Assembly (NCBI GenBank): GCA_037178675.1
Contig: JAYMGJ010000139.1
Location: 147,511-211,510 of the forward strand
DNA length: 64,000 nucleotides
From: Scleroderma bovista
Lineage: Eukaryota > Basidiomycota > Agaricomycetes > Boletales > Sclerodermataceae
Direction of reading: 5' to 3'
A program made the translations under genes and the position numbers. This document shows positions 57,209 through 64,000 of the stretch, piece after piece. Within the stretch, counting starts at the first letter, position 1. Every line of letters starts with the position of its first letter. The notes under the pieces are model-generated. The model saw nothing but the letters and a program-made list of their open reading frames with translations, was not told where the DNA came from and searched no databases.

Positions 57209-60200
57209 TCACGCCGCAATGCCAAATAGTCCCTTCAGCATACCTCTCACTCTCGACTCCTTTTCGACCTTGGGAAGCGGCGCAAGGTGCACCACTGACG
57301 CCGAGGCTTTCGTGTTCATCATGGCGCCTCTACCATCGACAGGCTTCCACGAGCGAGGAACACCCGGCGCCGTTTGAGGCCGTTTGAGTTTCCGGGGGGA
57401 GGACCTAGGTGTAGGCATGGGCGAGGGGGATGTGGAGGGTTGGAAGTAGGGTAAAGGTGGGGGCGGCAAACCGACACCGTTCGAATGGGCGGGTGCCCAT
57501 GTCTGGGCCCGGGTATGCGCCATCTGAAGGGGGGATGGTGGAATGGGAGAGGCGGCGCCAGAGGGTCGTAGAATGGCATTACCAGCACTTCGACTACGGA
57601 CTGGGACAGGAAGGGGAGCAGGAAGTGGGAACACATCCCCGGGAGGCGGTAACGATGGTGGGATCTGCGGCCCACACCGTCCACACATCAGACAGAAATG
57701 GTGCGATTTGGGCGGAACAAGCCCAACTGGAATGGCATCCCAAGGATTAGGAAAGTGCATCGACGGTACAGTCGAAAATGATGCGGCATCGCTAGATGTC
57801 GTCAGCGTCGAGCTCGCCGTATTGGGTCTGGACGACGCGGCGGACGTAGGGAGGAGTTTACCCGCGTCCGCTACGACAGTGGCGCCTTTCTCTACGAACA
57901 AGTGTCCATGGCTGAGCTGATGGGCGAGACATAGGTTGACGTTCTTCGTGACAGCAGTGTCATCAGCATGTACGATCACTTCGATACCGATCTTCACAGC
58001 GTCACCGTTAGTCTCTGCACATTTGACATCGTTCTCTCTAGTATGAGCAGCATGGGGGATCCGTATACTGCTCGCAGCTGAACCTAGACCCGATCCCGAC
58101 TCGACCACCGAAGGGTGAGAATGCAACACTAGGAAAGATGACGGTGAAGGCGAGGAAGGAGGATAGGGGGTATGAGAGGCGACCAGCGTGACTTCACTAT
58201 TCCCGTGTGGGAGTCCGACTATACCCAGATTGGAGTTCGACACATTCACATCACGGCCCGAGGGAACGGTGGCGTCCACATCCTCAGCGACAGCGGGAGG
58301 AGGAGCAGAGACAATCGCATCCTCGACCTCCCGCTTCTTCCTCATCTGCCCGCCTTTTGGAGGCGAGTCTCTGTCTGAACCTGCGCCAGGCTTAATACAC
58401 GTGCCCGAGGCAATGGGAGGAGACTCAGCTCTCTCCCTGTCCCTCACCTCACCGCTCTTCGACTCCCGTGACTTCCGGAAGGGAAGACTAGGTAGGCGGA
58501 AGCTGTACCGCTTTGAATGGGTACGCGAAGCATCTGACTTGGTCGACGATGGGCTTGCCTTGGTGGGTGATGGGCTTGCCTTGGTGGGCGATGGGCTTGT
58601 CTTGGTGGGCAACGGGCTCGTCTTGGTGGGCGACGTACTTGTCTTGGTTGGCGACGGGCTTGCCTTGGCGGGAAATGTGCTTGCCTTGGCAGGAGACGGT
58701 GCAGTGCCCGCTTTGATCGGGGATGCGCTTACCCTGGGTCCCGTTCGCGGTACAGTAAAGACATCCTCCTCCACCGGTCTACTCCTTTCCTCGACAGGCG
58801 ATACCTTGACACGCTCCTGCTCATGTCCGTGTCCATGCGACGAAAAATGGCCATGGGACGATCCATCCTCAATGATAGGCGAGAGGACCGTCGGGGCGTG
58901 CTTGGGCACGGTGTGTGGAGCGAGTAAAGACTCATGTGAGGGGGGGAGCGGGGGAGCGGGAGACGCTGGCATGGCAGGGACTGTGCTCGAATGTAGGGAT
59001 GCTGGGCGGGTCTTGGTCAGCTTTCGCTTTCGCTGCTGCTCCTGTGGACGCGGTGGTTGGCGCGGTTGCGCGGGGACGGACATGGGCATGCTCTGTCGAT
59101 GATCTCTATTGACCTCTTCTGCGGATCGGCGTTCCCCGCGTATACGCGGATGATCATTTGCGGGAGCATCATAAGCACTCGCAGTAGGATCCACAGTTGC
59201 ATTAGGACCACTTCCTCGTGTTGAGGCCTCAGCAACTCCAGACGTATCGCCCATCCGCTCTACTTGCATCGAGGGCATCGCAGGCGGTGGGGAGGGCGAT
59301 CTAAGAGAGGAAGAGCGGAAACCGTCTAAGCTCCTCGCACGCGGAAGCACGCTCCGGTCGGCCACACCATCGCCATCCTCTCTGACCGTCTTTTTCTCGT
59401 CTCCAGACGCACCACTGCTGCCATCCGACGTTCCCGAGTGGGCAGTGACAAATGAACCAATAGATCCCACAGAGAGGCGCATCATCGCGTCGACAAAGCT
59501 CAGCCTTGAACCGGCTCCACTCTGGGGGGTCGACTGGTGTCGCTCCCTAGGACGGGGACGGGCCGGTGGCACCTGTAGCTCGTCTCCAGACGTGTCTGTG
59601 GATGCTAACTCAGAAGACGGGGCAGGTGAAGGAGGGAGGGGGAAAGTTGCACGGGTAGGAGAGGCAGAGCTGGGCGGGGACGCAGATGATGTGCATGAGG
59701 CAAAGCTTGTCGCGGACGACTTTGGTGAAAGAGTGTGTGTTTCTTGTGGAAGGTCTGGAGTGGCCGGACCCTCTGACGTGTCGGGTGCTTGCGCGGGGGA
59801 TAGAAAAGCGATCTCGGGAGGATGGGCAGGGGAGACCGGAGAGGGTGGATGCACCCTCACCTCTACGGGGGATACCTGCGATGGCTGCTGAGGCGGTAAC
59901 GGACCGCGTGGCACGCCCCCACCGACAGCATCGACAAAACTGACGCGTTGGCGTGCATAGGACTGGACATCTCTTTCCTTGCCTTTGCCCTTGTCGATGC
60001 GACTAGTGGTTGGATCGGGCGCTGAGAAGACAGCACTGGCAGAAGGGGCAGCGATGCTCTGTCTTCTCCTCCATTCCTTTGCACTGATTGGCATGACGAC
60101 TGCTGATTCTCTGAGTGTTTTACGGGAGAACCGGGGGATCTCTGCTGGTCCAAAGGGACTCTGGTTGGTCGAGGACATTGCTTGGGAAGCTTTGGATGGG

Positions 60201-61125
60201 ATAGCAGAGGGGAGTACTTTCGGGATGGGGGGCGTAGACAAGGTATGTGCCCATAGCGGGTTCCAATTGTCGGCGTTTGTGCTAGTTCTTGATCTCTGGT
60301 GAGTGGCGGGAGTAGGGTTGGCACCGGACTTGCGAGATGCGGATGGGGAGACCAAGGTTGAACTTTGAGATCTGGAGACAGAAATAGGCCTGTTTAACTC
60401 TGAGGGTGCACCCGTCGCTGAGGATGATGCAGTTCCAGCAAAAGACACAGGTCGAGAACCTGGAAGAGACATGACACGTGAGTGTACATGTGCGGGAGGG
60501 GGAAGGGGGAGGGAGTCGGAGGGACAGGAGGAGTTGGAGTATTGGGTCAGCTGCGTGCTGGTAGAGGCATTGGTCAATATGCTAGAATGAGTTGTTGCAC
60601 TTGAGGTGGAATGGGAGGCAGTTGAATGACCAATGGAAGAGTGACCGACTGTGGAAGGTGGACGGCGGAAGAAGTGGAGTGCAGACATGGCAGCGTGGCC
60701 TGGGGCACGGCGAGGAGGGGAATGCGAAAGCAGAGTTGAGTTAGAGTGGGTTCGAAGCAAACTATCATGGGTACTCACTTTTGTCTTTGGTTCGATCGCC
60801 GTCGCTTGACTTGGGACGCCTTGAGATGAGGAGGGAGGACGGGCTCGACTGTGGGAGGGGAGGGGAGGGGATGTCTGAGAACGAGCGTGTCAAGGAAGCA
60901 CGAGAGCGGGCGCGGTCTATGGCGTCGTTGTCGTTGGCGTCGTCTCGCAGTGGTCTAGAAGCCGCGGACGGGGCTCTGGAGAGTACGGGGCCTGCGAGCG
61001 GGGAGGAGCGAGCAGGCCGCGAAGAGGAAGAGGACAGCGGGGGTGCTGGGGTGCGCTGAGGGGGTCGGTGAGCGTGCGCAGAGACGAGGACGGGATCTCC
61101 TGCTTACCTGGACTGCAGTGGCCAT
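57209..61125 (-). CDS. Large Ser/Pro/Thr-rich low-complexity protein, function unknown
   Basis: Exons 61125-61108 (18 nt), 61055-60779 and 60699-57209 join in phase to 1261 residues. The 3491-bp third exon is open throughout; the frame continues cleanly upstream through two introns to a short first exon starting MATAVQ, which fits better than starting at the internal ATG. The protein is almost wholly disordered. A block near residues 720-760 repeats SPTKTS/SPTKAS about eight times, followed by KRYSFRLPSLPFRKSRESKS, a basic, phosphorylation-prone patch. A short CLMCGRCGPQIP motif near residue 1090 could bind metal but is not a known finger. The end is RVRGMLKGLFGIAA. Such proteins are often cytoskeletal or signalling scaffolds; I recognise no domain that would fix a role. 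Confidence 0.72.
58540..58720 (-). repeat. 21-24-bp coding repeat encoding SPTKTS/SPTKAS units
   Basis: Seen on the plus strand as CTTGCCTTGGTGGGCGATGG and variants, repeated about eight times within the Ser/Pro-rich gene. Units stay in frame and encode Lys-Thr/Ala-Ser-Pro motifs that resemble proline-directed kinase sites. Confidence 0.8.
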
Positions 61126-62918
61126 TCGGGGGGAGGAAGAGACTTGAAGGCCAAGCGCGATATGAACGTAGTCATATACACACAAAAAGCGAGCCGAGTT
61201 GGAAAATATTCGAGCCAGCCTCGAGGCGCTTGGCTATTTTCGCTCACCCTGGCACAGCTCAGCGGGCATCGATGCCCATCCACTCGTCGTCGATGTACAG
61301 TGCTCGTCGTCGTCGTCGTTGTCGTCGTCGTCCGTCGCCGAGATCATCGCTGATCGTCTCTTGGCCGCATTCGTCCCGACTTCCCGTTCTGATCCCCTGT
61401 TTCCTGCTTATGTAACTCCGTTTGCCCTCGCTCCGGCCCACTCCGTCCCGGAGCCGTGGAGAGCCCGCGGCCCACAACCCTTGTGTTCTCTCGCAGCCAA
61501 GTCACAGGGGCATGTAATGTACCATTCGACTCACGGCCCTTCCTACTAGTAACTCAGTCACTGTCACCTTATCTGTATGTTATCTCCAACCAGAACATGA
61601 TGGACACCGGCCCTGACCCGAGAATGTCGTTGGCCCTGCATCGTCAGCATGGAAATAAATGTGTCTAGAATGCATCGGCTATCCGTACCACTAAGTAAGG
61701 GGGAAAAATTCGCGAATTTCAGGACATGAAAGCAACCATCTATGATACGCGGTCACGGTTCCTGGATGCAAAATGTACTAACCTAATATCTAATACTTTA
61801 TGAGCGCGTCTGTAAATATACAGGCACGAACCCACCCGCAGTGCATCCCATGTCGAGAACAGAGTCGGGGCGTCCCACATACTCACCCACTTGCAACAAC
61901 GAGCACTATTCGTCACCTTGGACCTTTGGCAACCACGTCTTGAGACAGGGCTTTGTACTGTTTGCCGGTATATAGAATTTCTCTCATTCTCTCTCGAGTC
62001 TCACCTGTGCAGCCCCCCGTTCGTCTGCGGAACCTTGAGGGAGCCTAGCGGGGGCTGGGTCCATGCAAGGAACGCGAGATCATGGTGCACAGGTCCGTGA
62101 TGTCGCGCAAAATCAACGCTAGAGTAATAGATTACGGCGCTGAGCTAAAGAATCAAGAAGCTAGTAGCCGCTCGTGCAAACGCACCAAGCAAACCAAACG
62201 GTCATTGGTATGGTTCGTACAATGCCAGATCATCACCGGTGGAATGATTGAACAGCGACAATAGGTTTTATAAATAACGACTTGACGTGTCCATCGCTGC
62301 CTTGCGTCTGAGGGCCAGTGTAGTGGTGGCGAAAATACGTACTATACTGTGCTGGGTGGGTGGGTCAGCCGCCTTTACTAATGTGCACACAGTGAAGGGT
62401 CCCATGGGAGAGACTATGAATGGCTTAGTTCCTGGATTATATCGGCATAATAGAAGAAGTACTATCGTTTTCCCGGAGTTGCAAAATCTGTAAAAGTTGA
62501 TCAATAGCATCAGGTTGTAAGTAGGACCAGAAAAAGGCCATGCCTTGTTGACTCCCCCGTCAGTGCGTCGAGGGGCATCGGCGAAAGACAATGGGCACGG
62601 AACGGCGGAGATCGAAATAATTATAGTCTACCTCGTCAACGAGCCGTGAGAGGTCTGCGCTGCTAAGCCAGACTCTCTTCGTAGAGGCTCTGATAGAGTT
62701 TGGCTTTGGGTGATTAGTAAATACTTTTACAGGGTATGCGAGGAGGAACAGTTCTACTATGAAGAGGTTATCTCTCCCTCAGCTACAGGCAGAACTGGAC
62801 CAGGGCGCTTGTTAGGCTTCAGCCATGCGGTGTTAAAAACAACCCAAGATTGAATCGTTCCTTGACTTCCCTGCACCACATCCTATACTTGGTCCCATAC
62901 TACTTATATTAAGCTGCC
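61126..62918. other. 1.8-kb intergenic region with a trinucleotide tract
   Basis: Lies between the minus-strand start at 61125 and the plus-strand F-box start at 62919. It contains a CGT/TCG trinucleotide run (61303-61338). A plus-strand frame at 61199-61549 runs through that tract and is not convincing as a gene. Elsewhere nothing is recognised. Confidence 0.45.
61303..61338. repeat. CGT/TCG microsatellite
   Basis: About twelve near-perfect CGT units with one TTG interruption, located some 180 bp upstream of the Ser/Pro-rich gene's start. Confidence 0.85.
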
Positions 62919-64000
62919 ATGACACCGTCTTCTTTGCCGAATGAGTTGATAGCCTTGATTTTGGAGGCATTGGATGTCCCGTCTTTGTTTAGATGCAAGC
63001 AGGTATCCTTCAATCATCCCGACCGTGGTGAGCTATCTGACATTTATTCTAGGTCTGCAAGCATCTTCAATCCATTATACAAGAAAGCTCAGTGTCTTTA
63101 TTCTTTGCGCAGATGTCCGACATCAAGCATTGCGATTGGGACTTACCCATGGAACATAGTCGAGTGTTAGAACAGGGTCAGTGGTATCTTGGTACAACCT
63201 CGGCTCCGTGGTGGAATATCCTGTGTCCAAATACCGTGTAGTATCAAGGGCATTCCGGAGCGCGGATGGCTCGTTGACAGACCACTTCACAATCGATTTG
63301 AACCAAGATCTACTTAGGGCCATCGAACTCCATCATGGGTGAGAGATATATGTCTTTCCTCATTTGAAACCCCCAATATCACTAGTAATGCAGGATGCAT
63401 GCGAGGCGGTGTGATGTTCACTTACGTTCATTTACCACCGGTATGCAGCATCCCAGGACGACATGTCCCCGGATCACACCAACGTTTTTCGAAGAGCAAT
63501 TTCAATCCCATTTTTCGATAGGTGTCCGTGGGCCATACTTGGGCACAACTTACTTCGTGGAATATCAAACTCACTTCGGTTTTGGGCCAGTTCATCGTTT
63601 ACCTCGTTCACCTTCATATCGGATGAGCTGGTCCTAGTGACATTCATAGATGACGATGACGGGCAAGTGTCACCTCAGAATTCTGTGTCTTCTGCAAGGG
63701 ACATTGAATAGCTATGCGAATTGCGATACCCCAGACTTCGAAGTGATGTGAGTGGCGTAGTGATCATTCCCGCATCCTTACCAACTTCGGCTGGACCCGA
63801 CATCTCCTCACGAGCTCCGTTAGCCCACTCATCCACGGACATCTTATTCACAGTCATACTATACCCCATGGACCTGGGCCATGGGACTATCGTTCTTTTG
63901 GTTCATACTCAATCAAGTTTCGACTGTCCCCACTAGCCCGCAAAAGTATCGAAAATGGGAATCCTGGGGACCAGAAGGGTCACGCATGCTCAAGATGGAT
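62919..64000 (+). CDS. F-box protein, 5' part; runs off the window
   Basis: Exon 1 (62919-63002) encodes SSLPNELIALILEALDVPSL, the start of an F-box, continued after a 50-nt intron by CKQ-VCKHLQSIIQES, the second half. F-box proteins bind Skp1 and choose targets for SCF ubiquitin ligases. Downstream coding segments in the style of Agaricomycete F-box proteins follow: WYNLGSVVEYPVSKYRVVSR with DGSLTDHFTIDLNQDLLRAI (about 63188-63340), then after further introns a last visible piece RKWESWGPEGSRMLK at the window edge, which matches the family's usual W-x-x-WGP-x-x-TR motif. The phase between EHSRVLEQGQ and WYNL (about 63175-63190) does not fit a simple intron, so this exon needs care. The 3' end is outside the window. 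Confidence 0.7.

Noticed and set aside
58188..59102. 304-codon plus-strand frame opposite the Ser/Pro-rich gene, with repeated LALVGDGL units
   Set aside because: It mirrors the SPTKTS repeat on the other strand and crosses no independent signal.
61199..61549. 116-codon plus-strand frame upstream of the Ser/Pro-rich gene
   Set aside because: Its Ser run is the CGT/TCG microsatellite; composition outside the tract looks random.
1..64000. CRISPR arrays, bacterial operons, ribosome-binding sites, rRNA genes
   Set aside because: Spliced eukaryotic genes throughout; no regularly spaced short repeats of CRISPR type, no rRNA-like sequence noticed.

Overview
The window looks like a piece of a basidiomycete (Agaricomycetes) chromosome. 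Host genes are split by many short introns, mostly about 45-100 nt with GTRNGT donors, CTNAN branch sites and YAG acceptors, some separated by micro-exons of 10-25 nt. Several families are typical of mushroom-forming fungi (DUF6534-like membrane proteins, DUF6698, a lineage-specific W/Y-rich family). All gene models were spliced by hand from the sequence; exon limits are stated where splice phase could be checked.

Layout. 1-490: 5' end of a minus-strand gene leaving the window. 1519-6334: an 11-exon lineage-specific gene with a duplicated exon and a 16-residue tandem repeat, followed by a 102/103-bp minisatellite (6401-7295). 8203-9991: first of three DUF6534-like seven-helix genes. 10953-15037 (-): EST1/SMG7-family protein. 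17225-17713: small DUF6914-like protein. 19283-20392 (-): a four-exon gene for a KPWE-motif peroxin of the PEX39 type, divergent from an ArfGAP gene (20573-22469). 22950-24858 (-): UDP-glucose 6-dehydrogenase, divergent from LCB2, the catalytic serine palmitoyltransferase subunit (25173-27319). 27320-45130: an AT-rich block and a nest of transposable elements. 45131-48733: no recognised gene. 48734-50511 (-) and 51581-53347 (+): two more DUF6534-like genes in divergent arrangement. 54178-56011 (-): O-fucosyltransferase-like type II membrane protein. 57209-61125 (-): a 1261-residue Ser/Pro-rich protein. 62919 to the end: an F-box gene running off the window.

The transposon nest is the most structured part. 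A complete Ty1/copia element (35091-41033, 288-bp LTRs, 5-bp duplication ATTGT, primer site matching the anticodon region of initiator tRNA-Met) sits inside the RNase H region of an older copia element whose frame is restored when the insert and one duplicate are removed. The older element is fused head-to-head with a reversed 5' fragment of its own kind. Both lie between two inverted 2.1-kb copies of an LTR-like element (here 'X'), one of which splits a PIF/Harbinger transposase gene and the other of which abuts a truncated DUF6698 gene. A third, diverged X copy lies at 29246-31505. X has TG..CA ends, a TATA box and AATAAA in the copy examined, and a shared short ORF of unknown function. Nearly every nonsense codon in the nest is TGA where the family expects CGA, and the copia reverse transcriptase has YVDN instead of YVDD, a pattern fitting CpG-methylation-driven decay.

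The housekeeping genes do not form one pathway but touch membrane and surface biology: UDP-glucuronate supply for wall and capsule polymers, sphingolipid synthesis, Arf-GTPase trafficking, peroxisomal PTS2 import and protein O-glycosylation. Two close divergent pairs (PEX39/ArfGAP, 180 bp; UGDH/LCB2, 314 bp) probably share promoters.
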